From Acidobacteriota bacterium (GTDB lineage Bacteria > Acidobacteriota > Thermoanaerobaculia > Multivoradales > Multivoraceae), in contig QQVD01000038.1 in NCBI GenBank assembly GCA_003388555.1, positions 1 through 45,825 of the forward strand: a DNA stretch of 45,825 nucleotides. Direction: 5' to 3'. Positions within the stretch are counted from its first letter, which is position 1. Each line of letters starts with the position of its first letter. The translations under genes were made by a program, and so were the position numbers. The notes under the pieces are model-generated. The model saw only the letters and a list, made by a program, of their open reading frames with translations, was not told where the DNA came from and did no database searches. Of this stretch, positions 10,156 through 17,797 are shown piece after piece.

Positions 10156-11088
10156 TCAGCGCGGTGGCGGATCGGTGGCCGCGCCGCCGTCGCCGGCTGC
10201 TCCGGCCTCGGAGCCGCCGTCGCTGCTCACCGGCCGCTGCAGCGGCAGCGAGCTGATGTCGAAACGCACCGTGTCGAAGTTGACGATGTTGGGGAAACGC
10301 ACCGAGAAATCAGCCTGGTCGCCGGGCTCGAGGCGCACCCCGGTGAGCGAGGTGGTGGCGATGTCGACGGCGCTGCGATCGGCGTCGAGCAGCTCGGCGG
10401 TGACCCGCACGTTCACTGCGGTGCTCTGCCCCTGGTTGGCGAGAGTGCCCTCGACCACCAGGCCGCTGCCGTCGCTGAGCCCCTCGCGCCACTCTGTGAC
10501 CGCGAGGAGGTGCCGTTCGCGTCCGTCGGCAGGGGACGTCGCGGACGAGCCGCCCTCGCCCTCGGCCGTCTCGGCGCCCCCGGCACCCTCCGGACTCCCC
10601 GGGCGCGCGGTGCGCGCGGCGCCGCCGACGTCGCGGTTGGTGATGGCGATCACCACCGGCTTCTTCGCCGTCGCTGCGCTGCCCGGCGCCGCGCTCGCGG
10701 TCGCCTCGGCGGTCGCCGCGTCGCCGGCCGACTCGAGCGCCGCTTCGGTGGCGTCGAAGTCGACCTCGCTGGCGCGGATCGAGAGCAGTGCGCCGTCGGC
10801 CGCGGTGTACACCACACGACCGCCGCGCTGCTGCCACTCGCCGCGCGTCTCGATCCGTTCGCCGCTGAGCAGCACGAGCACCTCGGCGGCGAGCGGCGGG
10901 GCGCCGAGCCAGCCGCCGAGCAGCACGCAGGCGAGAGTGGGCAGCCATCCTCCGGCCCTGCGCTGCGAACGGATGCCGCGCCGCGACCGGCGACGGGCGC
11001 CGCCGTACTGCCGATCGAGCGTCGTCGCGGCAGTCCTCTGTCGCAGGCCCGAAGCGCTGGAGGTGTTGTCGGTGGTGCTGGTGGTCAT
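10156..11088 (-). CDS. FxLYD-like pilus-cluster protein, upstream paralogue
   Basis: 310 aa from ATG 11088; the longer upstream frame overlaps the pilX-like gene and is rejected. After a basic N-terminus there is a hydrophobic signal segment (WLPTLACVLLGGWLGAPPLA), then a small domain (EVLVLLSGERIETRGEWQQR ... GALLSIRASEVDFDATEAAL) that aligns by eye with the downstream paralogue at 5004-5951. Next come an Ala/Gly-rich linker and a C-terminal beta-sandwich-like domain (LVVEGTLANQGQSTAVNVRV ... LEPGDQADFSVRFPNI) similar to FxLYD. It lies between the pilX-like gene and pilY1, 17 bp after the pilX-like stop and 131 bp before pilY1. Role is unknown; export and co-transcription with minor pilins suggest an envelope partner of the pilus tip complex. 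Confidence 0.8.
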   Translation of the reverse strand: MTTSTTDNTSSASGLRQRTAATTLDRQYGGARRRSRRGIRSQRRAGGWLPTLACVLLGGWLGAPPLAAEVLVLLSGERIETRGEWQQRGGRVVYTAADGALLSIRASEVDFDATEAALESAGDAATAEATASAAPGSAATAKKPVVIAITNRDVGGAARTARPGSPEGAGGAETAEGEGGSSATSPADGRERHLLAVTEWREGLSDGSGLVVEGTLANQGQSTAVNVRVTAELLDADRSAVDIATTSLTGVRLEPGDQADFSVRFPNIVNFDTVRFDISSLPLQRPVSSDGGSEAGAAGDGGAATDPPPR

Positions 11089-11105
11089 GCTCGTGCCCCC
11101 GGGGC

Positions 11106-11684
11106 TCACATCCGGATCAGCTTGTTGCGCTTCTCGTCGCGCTGCAGGTAGGGCTGCAGGAAGCGCTCGTCGGTCGGGTAGGTCTGCACCATGTAGGTCA
11201 TCGCCTTGCGCGCCAGCGGCACGTCGTCGTCGCCCGACATGTCGACCAGGTTGCGGGTGGCCTGTGAGGTGGCGGTGAACAGGATCGACTTGAAGCGCTC
11301 CTGGCCGACGTTCTCCTCGCAGAGCGGGCACACGGCGCTGCCCACCGGCACGAAGCCGGTGACCTGCACCTGGTCGGCGACGTTCAGCTTGCCGCTCGAG
11401 CCGGAGACGTCGAACTCCGAGCGCATCTCGTACTCGACCTGGTTGAGGTTGTAGTTCAGGGTGTTCGAGAGGCCGAGGTTGAGCCCGCCCTCGGCGGCGT
11501 AGAAGACGCGCTGGATGACCCGCTCCTGGTCGCCGACCAGGACCTCGGTCTGGGTCACCAGGGTCAGCGACAGGCCGACCACGGTGAGCACCAGCAGGAT
11601 CATCAGGGTCAGCACGTAGGCGCTGCCCTCCTCGCGGTTGCGGGAGCCCTCGCGGAGAGATCGGGCGGTACGGATGGCGCTCAT
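11106..11684 (-). CDS. PilX-like minor pilin (PilX N-terminal domain)
   Basis: 192 aa. The N-terminus reads NREEGSAYVLTLMILLVLTVVGLSLTLVTQTEVLVGDQERVIQRVFYAAEGGLNLGL: the PilX/PilC-type pattern of a short basic leader, 'EGSAYVLTL' at the membrane helix start, and the 'FYAAEGGLN' block. The usual Gly-Phe cleavage site is replaced by Gly-Ser, common in PilX-type proteins. A CPLC pair sits in the C-terminal domain. The start ATGA overlaps the stop of the pilW-like gene by 4 bp, implying translational coupling. Expected role: minor pilin that joins the priming/tip complex with the PilV-, PilW- and FimT-like proteins and PilY1. Confidence 0.85.
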   Translation of the reverse strand: MSAIRTARSLREGSRNREEGSAYVLTLMILLVLTVVGLSLTLVTQTEVLVGDQERVIQRVFYAAEGGLNLGLSNTLNYNLNQVEYEMRSEFDVSGSSGKLNVADQVQVTGFVPVGSAVCPLCEENVGQERFKSILFTATSQATRNLVDMSGDDDVPLARKAMTYMVQTYPTDERFLQPYLQRDEKRNKLIRM

Positions 11685-12976
11685 GAGACGTTCCTCAGGT
11701 CGACGACGCTGCGCATCACGCGACGCCGGAAGCGACGGTCGGCGAGCTGGTCGTTGTCGGCGGGTTGGGGCGAAGGATCGACCTCGTGGTTCTCGAGGGT
11801 CGGCAGGTAGTCGGAGATGAAGGTGTTGTCGCGCCGCTCGCTGCGCACCAGGGTGCTGACCCGCACCTGGAAGAGCGTCGCGTTGCCCCAGGCACCGTCG
11901 GCGTCACCGAGACCCCAGTACTGATCGGTGTCGGTGTCGTCCTCGTGGTTGAACAACCACTCGTCGGTGTCCGGCGCGGAGTCGTCCTCGGCGATGGTGC
12001 CGTCGTCGTTGAGATCGAGACCGAGCGCGATCTGCAGGTCGACGACGTTGTCGGCGATGTCGACCCGGCCGTTCGCCGCGTCACCGCGGTAGAGCGTGTT
12101 GGTGTTGGGGTAGAACTGCGCCCGCGACAGCTTCGGCGAGCCGCCGGTGACGCTCTCGGTGTCGTTGCGCACGTAGTAGCGGTACTCCTCGAGGATCCCC
12201 ACCCACGCCGGCACGGCGCCCTGGGCCAGCGCCTGCGGGAAGGCGCCGCCCCACGACAGCGGCAGGTAGGCGTCGTTGTTCGTCGAGGCCGCCGCGGCGT
12301 CGAAGTTGATCGTGGCGCGTTCCTCACCGGGCTCGACGCTGCCGTCGTTGTCGATGTCGGCCGGCCCGATCGCGCCGCCGGAGAGCAGCACCACGGCGTA
12401 GATGGACGGGTCCTCGAGGCTGACCAGCACCAGCGGCACCGGCAGGCCGTCGTCGATCACGCTCTGCAGCAGGCTGAGGTCCTGGGCGATGCCCTGGTTG
12501 TTCAGCGAGTCGACGAAGAGCGTGCCGGTGGAGCTCCCCTGGTCGTAGGTGTAGCCGGCGCCGGTGTTGGGTAGCCAGATCGGGTTGCTCAGCACGCCGC
12601 GCACGGTCAGCACGTCGGTGCCGTCGACGACCTCGTTGCCGCCGACGGTGAAGGTGTCGCCGTCGACGTTGTCGGTGACGTTGATCGCCACCGGGCCGGT
12701 GACGCCGCCGCGTCCGGCCATGCGCACGTTGCGCACCAGGTCGTAGTTGGCGACGCGCTGCGACTGCTGCAGGTCGGCGAGGTCGCTCTGCACCCGCGCC
12801 GTCTTGGTGCTGACGTCGAAGAGCAGGTAACCGACGACCATCATCTCGACCAGGATGAAGGTGCCGATGATCAGCTCGATGAGGGTGAAGCCCGCTTCGC
12901 CGTGCGGCGCGTCACCCGGATTCTCGGGGGACGCCGGGCCGGTCGCGGTCGCGGTGTTCTCGGGGTGCTGGCTCAT
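11681..12976 (-). CDS. PilW-like minor pilin/prepilin
   Basis: 431 aa from ATG 12976; the frame reaches 13300 but overlaps the pilV-like gene there and is rejected. A class III prepilin signal is present: GEAGFTLIELIIGTFILVEMMVVGYLLF, with cleavage expected between Gly and Phe and Glu at +5. The leader before it is about 34 residues, longer than usual. The large C-terminal domain is Asp/Asn-rich with loops such as NDDGTIAEDDS and DADGAWGN that could bind Ca2+. Length and operon position (third minor pilin) match PilW. Its stop overlaps the pilX-like start by 4 bp. Confidence 0.88.
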   Translation of the reverse strand: MSQHPENTATATGPASPENPGDAPHGEAGFTLIELIIGTFILVEMMVVGYLLFDVSTKTARVQSDLADLQQSQRVANYDLVRNVRMAGRGGVTGPVAINVTDNVDGDTFTVGGNEVVDGTDVLTVRGVLSNPIWLPNTGAGYTYDQGSSTGTLFVDSLNNQGIAQDLSLLQSVIDDGLPVPLVLVSLEDPSIYAVVLLSGGAIGPADIDNDGSVEPGEERATINFDAAAASTNNDAYLPLSWGGAFPQALAQGAVPAWVGILEEYRYYVRNDTESVTGGSPKLSRAQFYPNTNTLYRGDAANGRVDIADNVVDLQIALGLDLNDDGTIAEDDSAPDTDEWLFNHEDDTDTDQYWGLGDADGAWGNATLFQVRVSTLVRSERRDNTFISDYLPTLENHEVDPSPQPADNDQLADRRFRRRVMRSVVDLRNVS

Positions 12977-13059
12977 GGTGTGGGTGCCTGAAGCGTCGAG
13001 TGGGATCGTCGAGTGAAAGGTGAGGCGCAAGGGCGGAGGTCGCTGTCCAAGAGCGCCGC

Positions 13060-13632
13060 TCAGATGCCGCGCAGCACGCGCAGGGTGACGGTCTTCGCCG
13101 GCCGCGCGAACTCGGTGGGCCCGGCGAGCGCCACCTGGATCTCCTTGAGGTGGATCTGCGACGAGTCGGTGCCCGCCGGCAGCGCCTCGTCGTCCTCGAG
13201 CAGGTCGTCGCTCAGCGCGTCGCGCGAGTACTGGCGGATCGTCGTCACCCGCTGGTAGGTCTCGGTGCCGTCGGGGGTGAACTCGTCGCTGTCCTTCCAC
13301 ACCTTGTAGCGCGGGATGTAGTACGAGGTGGTCTCGAGCTCGGTGCCGGCGGCGATGGTCAGCTCGGCGTGGTTGAAGTCGAGCTGCATCAGGCGCTCGA
13401 CCTCCGAGCGCGCCGAGTTGGCGACCTCGGTCGACTGGCGCCCCTGGGCGTTGTCGGTGACGGCGCGGATGAACAGCGGCATCAGGCCGACCATCACGAT
13501 GAGCAGGATCGAGGCCGCGATCAGGGTCTCGACGATCGAGAAGCCGCGCTGGTCGGCGGGGTGCTGGTTCATGGCGGAAGCGATCCGCTGGCAGCCGCGG
13601 TGCAGCGAGGTTGGCAGGCTCGGGTTCTTCAT
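13060..13632 (-). CDS. PilV-like minor pilin/prepilin
   Basis: 190 aa from ATG 13632, chosen because TGATG links it to the stop of the fimT-like gene. A second ATG at 13572 (MNQHPADQRG) would give a more typical 10-residue leader. Prepilin motif: QRGFSIVETLIAASILLIVMVGLMPLFI, with Gly-Phe cleavage site and Glu at +5. The following helix (STEVANSARSEVERLMQLDF) matches PilV/GspI-type proteins. It sits second in the minor-pilin operon, 83 bp before pilW-like. Expected role: component of the pilus-initiating tip complex. Confidence 0.87.
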   Translation of the reverse strand: MKNPSLPTSLHRGCQRIASAMNQHPADQRGFSIVETLIAASILLIVMVGLMPLFIRAVTDNAQGRQSTEVANSARSEVERLMQLDFNHAELTIAAGTELETTSYYIPRYKVWKDSDEFTPDGTETYQRVTTIRQYSRDALSDDLLEDDEALPAGTDSSQIHLKEIQVALAGPTEFARPAKTVTLRVLRGI

Positions 13633-14405
13633 CAGTACCACTTCCACAGGTTCTTTCCGGTGTCGACGTCGAGGCCGCGCGGATAGAAGGCGGAGGTGCC
13701 GGTGCCGAACGGCGGGTTGACGTACCACTTGCGCAGCTCGACGCGGGCGGTGGCGGCGGGCTCGATGCGGATCTCGAAGAAGTTGCGCTCGGCGTTGTCG
13801 CCGATGCGGAAGGCGCCGACGTCGCGGATCGAGCCGTCCGACTCGAACACCGCCACCCGGTCGCCGTCGCCGTCGACGCTCAGGCCGTCGACCATGTTCG
13901 GGCCCTCGGGAGAGGCGTCCTCGGGCGAGTGGAAGTAGAGGAACTGGCTGCTGCCGGCGGCGGGCAGGGGCAGGTTGGCGACCTCGTAGTCGGCGGTGCG
14001 GAACGGCACAGAGTCGTCGGGGTTGAACTCGAGGTTGGGGTCGCCGTCGACGTTGGCGAAGACGAACAGCCGCTGGTTGTCGAGGTCGGCCGAGACCACC
14101 ACCGGGACGGCGCGGCGGATCGCCTCCTGGCGGGCGCGCGCGAGCTGGTTCTGGAACTCGTTCATGTAGCCGATCATCCGCGACTGCCGCACCACCTGGA
14201 GCAGGTTGGGCACGCCGATCAGCAGCACGATGCCGATCACGGCGATGACGATCAGCAGCTCGAGCAGGGTGAAGCCGCGCTGGGACTCACCCGGCGAGCG
14301 GCGCCTGAGGAGTCGCCTCGCCACCGGGCCGGTCGTGCCGGTCGTGCCCATAGGGCCGGGAGCTCGGAGCGGAGCGGTGTCGGGGGAGGGTTGGGTCGTT
14401 GTCAT
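13632..14405 (-). CDS. FimT/FimU/GspH-like prepilin
   Basis: 257 aa from ATG 14405. A long basic, Pro/Gly/Thr-rich leader (about 43 aa) precedes the prepilin motif ESQRGFTLLELLIVIAVIGIVLLIGVPNLL, with Gly-Phe cleavage and Glu at +5. The next segment (EFQNQLARARQEAIRRAVPV) is the usual GspH/FimT amphipathic helix ('ARxEAI'). The C-terminal part is a beta-rich pilin fold with Asp-rich loops (NVDGDPNLEFNPDDS). It is the first gene of the pilus operon, so the promoter must lie in the 405-bp spacer upstream, where a sigma-54-type site is seen at 14593-14608. Its stop overlaps the next start (TGATG). Confidence 0.88.
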   Translation of the reverse strand: MTTTQPSPDTAPLRAPGPMGTTGTTGPVARRLLRRRSPGESQRGFTLLELLIVIAVIGIVLLIGVPNLLQVVRQSRMIGYMNEFQNQLARARQEAIRRAVPVVVSADLDNQRLFVFANVDGDPNLEFNPDDSVPFRTADYEVANLPLPAAGSSQFLYFHSPEDASPEGPNMVDGLSVDGDGDRVAVFESDGSIRDVGAFRIGDNAERNFFEIRIEPAATARVELRKWYVNPPFGTGTSAFYPRGLDVDTGKNLWKWY

Positions 14406-14810
14406 CTCAGTGGGAGTGCCTGTGGGTCCATGAGCGTTCGTCGCGTAGGTCGCGCGACACGGTCAGTACGACTGGTGCCACGTGGCCGTGTCGGGCCCCG
14501 CCTCGTGGGCCACCGTCAGCCGATCGGCGGATCGGAGTGGCGGCGCGGCGCCGGCTGCGGGCGTGGGGACTCTGGTCCTCGCCCCGGGAAGTAGCAGGAT
14601 CGCTGCCAGCCGATGCGTGCCCGCCGCGGGGTGGCTACGGCGACGGGGCGATGGCGCTAGGCGCGGCGGGGCTCGCAGGCCGACGCAGCGCGGCCGGATC
14701 GGCGCCGCGGAGCCGACGCTCCAGCCGGCCGGAGGCGGATGGCGAGACGCCGGGTTGTTACGATCGGTAACGATCCGGACAGCGCCGCAGCGCCCCTTCA
14801 GGGGGTGACG
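14406..14810. other. 405-bp intergenic spacer upstream of the pilus operon
   Basis: No gene is supported here. The spacer separates the sensor kinase stop from the fimT-like start, both read leftward. It holds the sigma-54-type site at 14593-14608 and a GTTAC-N5-GTAAC dyad at 14757-14771. That dyad lies about 160-190 bp upstream of the predicted transcription start, a distance suited to an enhancer-type activator site (inference). Confidence 0.6.
14593..14608 (-). promoter_or_regulatory. Sigma-54-type -24/-12 promoter for the pilus operon
   Basis: Read on the minus strand: TGGCAGCGATCCTGCT. Compared with TGGCACG-N4-TTGCW it keeps TGGCA and TGCT at exact spacing, including the GG and GC doublets. 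The start of transcription would be near 14582, about 177 nt upstream of the fimT-like ATG. A second, poorer GG-side match (TGGCAC at 14480-14475) lacks the -12 GC. Confidence 0.6.
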
Positions 14811-16859
14811 TCAGCCAACGGAGCCCGCCGGCGGCGGGAAGCGCAGCCTGGCCCGGGTGCCGCCGCCGGCCCGCGGCTCGAGGGTCAGCTCGGCGTGGTG
14901 CAGGTCGGCGATGCGGCGGGCCAGCGCCAGCCCCAGGCCGACGCCGTCCTCGTTGCCGCGCGCGAACGGGGTGAAGAGCCGCTCGCGCACCGCCTCGGGC
15001 AGGCCCGGGCCGCGGTCGAGCACCTCGACGGTGGGACGGCTCGATCGCGGGTCGCCCTCGTCGGGCTCGGCGAACACCCGCACCACGATCGGCGGACGCG
15101 GCTCGAGGTCGCGGTGGCTGCGGGCGGCGTTGCTCATCAGGTTGCGCAGCAGCCGCTCGATGAGCTGGGCGTCGCCGCGCAGGGCGGTGCGAGGCGTGGT
15201 GCTCGGCCCCTCGTCTGCCACCGCGAGCTCCCCCGCCGCCGTGCCGCCGTCGCCGCCGCCGGCGAGCTCGAGCTCGACGCGCTCGCCGCGCAGCGCCGGG
15301 TCGGCGACCGCGCGACGGGTCACCTCGACCAGGTCGAGGTCCTCGAGGCGCGCGGTTCCCGGGCGGGCGAAGCTGAGGAAGTCCTCGGCGACGCGGTGCA
15401 GGTGGTCGATCTCCTGCTGCAGCTCCGCCAGGTCCTCGGCCTGGCGCGGCCCGAGATCGGACCTCGCCAGCAGCGTCGCGTAGCCGCGCAGGCTGGCCAT
15501 GCCGTTGCGCAGCTCGTGGGCGAGGCCGGCCGACATCTCGGCGATCTGCGCCAGGCTGGTCGACAGCATCGACTCGCGGTGCTCGCGCTGCACGTGGGTG
15601 AGGTCGGTGAACAGGCCCAGCCAGCCGCGCGGCGAGCCGTCGGCGCGGGTGAGCCGGGTGAGGGTGAGGCCGAGGATGCGCCGCTCGCCGCTCGCGGTGC
15701 GCACGCCGCACTCGTGGCGCCGCACCGGCTGGCCGGTGCGCAGCGCCTGTTCGAGGATCGCCGCGACCTCGGGTTGGCGCTCCAGCACCTCTTCGACCGC
15801 CCGCCCCGCGACGTCGATGCCGACGTCGAGCCAGTGCGCTCCCGCCTCGTTGAGGGCGAGGAAACGGCCGCCGGCGTCGACCAGCAGCAGGCCGGTGGAC
15901 GTCTCGCCGTCTTCGGCGCCGTCGCCGGCACCGCCGCTGTCGCGCACCGCCTCGGACAGCGGGTCGGCCTCGCTGCCGCGCCGGGCCAGCTCGCCGAGCG
16001 CACGGTCGAACGTCTCGAGCAGCTGCGCCACCTCGTCGACGCGCTGGCGGGTGGCGCCGTCGCCCGCCGCGGCCTGGGCGCTCTGCACCGAACGGGCGCG
16101 CTCGATCAGCCCCTCGATCGGGCGCAGGCGGCGGCGCCGGTAGAGCAGCACCAGGGTCAGCAGCGCGGCGTCGGCGAGCACCACCGTGGTGGCGAGGATC
16201 GGCAAGCGGCGGCGGTGGCGGGCGAGCACCGGCGCCGGCCAGTCGATGCGGTAGAGCGGCCCGGTCGCAGCGCCCGGCGCGGCTCCCGGGGCGGCCAGCA
16301 CCGCGGCGACGATCGGCCCCAGGGTGCCGTCGGGGCCGCGCACGATCGGCGCCGCGACCGGCTCGCCGCGGCGTCGGCGCAGCGGGTCGAGCAGGTTGAC
16401 GCCCTCGAGCCCCTCGCTGCTCGCGGTGGCGATGCCGTCGGCGTCGAGCCGGGCGATCGCCGCCGCGCCGGGCGGCCGGGTCAGTGTCGTGGGCGGCGCC
16501 GCGCCGGGCGCAAGCACGAGCTCGAGGTGCTCGCGCGAGGCGGCCAGGATGCGCTCGTGCTCGGCCTCGATGAACTGGTGCACGGCGCTGCGGTAGGCGA
16601 GCACCGCGGCGAGCGAGAGCAGCACCACCAGGGCGGTGGCGAGCGGCAGCACCACCACCGTCTCGCCGCGCAGGCCGATGGCGGCGAAGCCGGAGCGCGA
16701 TCGGGATCCGGTGTCTGCAGAGCGGCCCGGGCCGGCGGCGTCGACCCGATCCGGCGCACGATCTCGCGAAGGTCGCGGCGGTGGCGGCTGGGGTCCGCCC
16801 TCGCCCCGCGGCGACGCGCCCGGCCCGGTCCCTGCGTCGCCGCGCCGCGGGTCGCTCAT
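14811..16859 (-). CDS. Membrane sensor histidine kinase (PilS-like by context)
   Basis: 682 aa. A long Pro/Arg/Gly-rich cytoplasmic N-terminus is followed by a membrane helix (VVVLPLATALVVLLSLAAVL), a periplasmic sensor region of about 120 aa, and a second helix (LPILATTVVLADAALLTLVL). Then come a HAMP-like linker and a PAS-type domain (GLLLVDAGGRFLALNEAGAH ... LGLFTDLTHVQ). The phospho-acceptor box is AEMSAGLAHELRNGMASLRG, and the ATPase has the N box LLRNLMSNAARS, G1 DRGPGLP and G2 GVGLGLALAR. All catalytic boxes are intact. ATGA overlap with the pilD stop and position directly upstream of the minor-pilin operon suggest it controls piliation. The NtrC-type regulator at 3402-4847 is the natural candidate partner, though another locus is possible. 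Confidence 0.92.
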   Translation of the reverse strand: MSDPRRGDAGTGPGASPRGEGGPQPPPPRPSRDRAPDRVDAAGPGRSADTGSRSRSGFAAIGLRGETVVVLPLATALVVLLSLAAVLAYRSAVHQFIEAEHERILAASREHLELVLAPGAAPPTTLTRPPGAAAIARLDADGIATASSEGLEGVNLLDPLRRRRGEPVAAPIVRGPDGTLGPIVAAVLAAPGAAPGAATGPLYRIDWPAPVLARHRRRLPILATTVVLADAALLTLVLLYRRRRLRPIEGLIERARSVQSAQAAAGDGATRQRVDEVAQLLETFDRALGELARRGSEADPLSEAVRDSGGAGDGAEDGETSTGLLLVDAGGRFLALNEAGAHWLDVGIDVAGRAVEEVLERQPEVAAILEQALRTGQPVRRHECGVRTASGERRILGLTLTRLTRADGSPRGWLGLFTDLTHVQREHRESMLSTSLAQIAEMSAGLAHELRNGMASLRGYATLLARSDLGPRQAEDLAELQQEIDHLHRVAEDFLSFARPGTARLEDLDLVEVTRRAVADPALRGERVELELAGGGDGGTAAGELAVADEGPSTTPRTALRGDAQLIERLLRNLMSNAARSHRDLEPRPPIVVRVFAEPDEGDPRSSRPTVEVLDRGPGLPEAVRERLFTPFARGNEDGVGLGLALARRIADLHHAELTLEPRAGGGTRARLRFPPPAGSVG

Positions 16860-17632
16860 CGCACCAGCAGCCCCAGGTACCAGTCGAGCACCGGATCGCC
16901 CACCAGCAGCGCCAGGGCGGCGCCGACCGCGAGGTAGACGCCGAACGGCAGCCGGCTGCCGAGCTCGGCCCGCCGGGTGGCGATCAGCGCCGTCGCCACC
17001 ACGGTGCCGAGAAGGCAGGCGAGGAAGAGCGTCAGCACCGTCTTGCCCGGCCCCAGGAAGGCGCCCACCATGGCCAGCATCTTGGGGTCACCGAGGCCCA
17101 TGCCCTGCTGCCGCCGCACCAGCCACCACAGGCCGATCAGCGCGTAGAGCACCCCGGCGCCGCCGAGCAGCGCCAGCACCGAGCCGACCGGCGTCGTCCA
17201 CTCGACCACGAAGCTGGCGCCGAGGCCGGCGAGCATGCCCGGTTTGGTGATCTTGTCGGGCAGCAGGTAGTGCTCGGCGTCGATCAGCGCCAGCGCCAGC
17301 AGCAGCGCCAGCAGGGCGCAGGCGACGACGCCCGAGGCGGTGGCGCCGAAGCGCCACAGGGCGAGCGTGAAGAGCGCCCCCGTGCTCGCCTCCACCAGCG
17401 GGTAGCGCAGCGAGATCGCCGCGTCACAGCGCCGGCAGTGCCCGCCCAGCACCAGCCACGACACCAGCGGCAGGTTGTCGTACCAGCGGATCAGATGACC
17501 GCAGGAAGGACAGCGCGAGCGCGGCGTGACCGTCGACTGGCCGCGCGGCAGCCGGTGCACCACCACGTTGAGGTAGCTGCCGACCACCAGGCCGAAGAGG
17601 AAGCCGTAGCTGAGGAGGAGGACCTGGAGCAT
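16856..17632 (-). CDS. pilD: Prepilin peptidase / N-methyltransferase
   Basis: 258 aa, an integral membrane aspartyl protease that cleaves prepilin leaders at Gly-Phe and methylates the new N-terminus. Visible are the N-terminal FLFGLVVGSYLNVVVHRLP, two CxxC pairs (C41/C44 and C66/C69) of the zinc-binding cytoplasmic loop, and the two catalytic Asp motifs IDAEHYLLPDKIT and GMGLGDPKMLAMVGAFLG. About eight hydrophobic segments are present. It is translationally coupled (ATGA) with the sensor kinase and stands upstream of the four prepilin genes it would process. Confidence 0.95.
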   Translation of the reverse strand: MLQVLLLSYGFLFGLVVGSYLNVVVHRLPRGQSTVTPRSRCPSCGHLIRWYDNLPLVSWLVLGGHCRRCDAAISLRYPLVEASTGALFTLALWRFGATASGVVACALLALLLALALIDAEHYLLPDKITKPGMLAGLGASFVVEWTTPVGSVLALLGGAGVLYALIGLWWLVRRQQGMGLGDPKMLAMVGAFLGPGKTVLTLFLACLLGTVVATALIATRRAELGSRLPFGVYLAVGAALALLVGDPVLDWYLGLLVR

Positions 17633-17797
17633 CGGTGGAGGCGATCGTGACGCAGCGCCGGGAGACGGCTCGTCGACGCTGTCGGAGCCGCGAGTCGCAC
17701 CCGCGGTGCAGCTCGAGGGGCCCTGCGGGCACTGGCTGGGTCAGGCGCCCTCCGGTGCGGATCCCTGGCGTGCGGCCATTGTAGAGCGAGTCCGAGG

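Noticed and set aside
14466-14480. Second sigma-54-like site (TGGCAC read leftward from 14480)
   Set aside because: The -12 half at the correct distance lacks the essential GC; the site at 14593-14608 is better.
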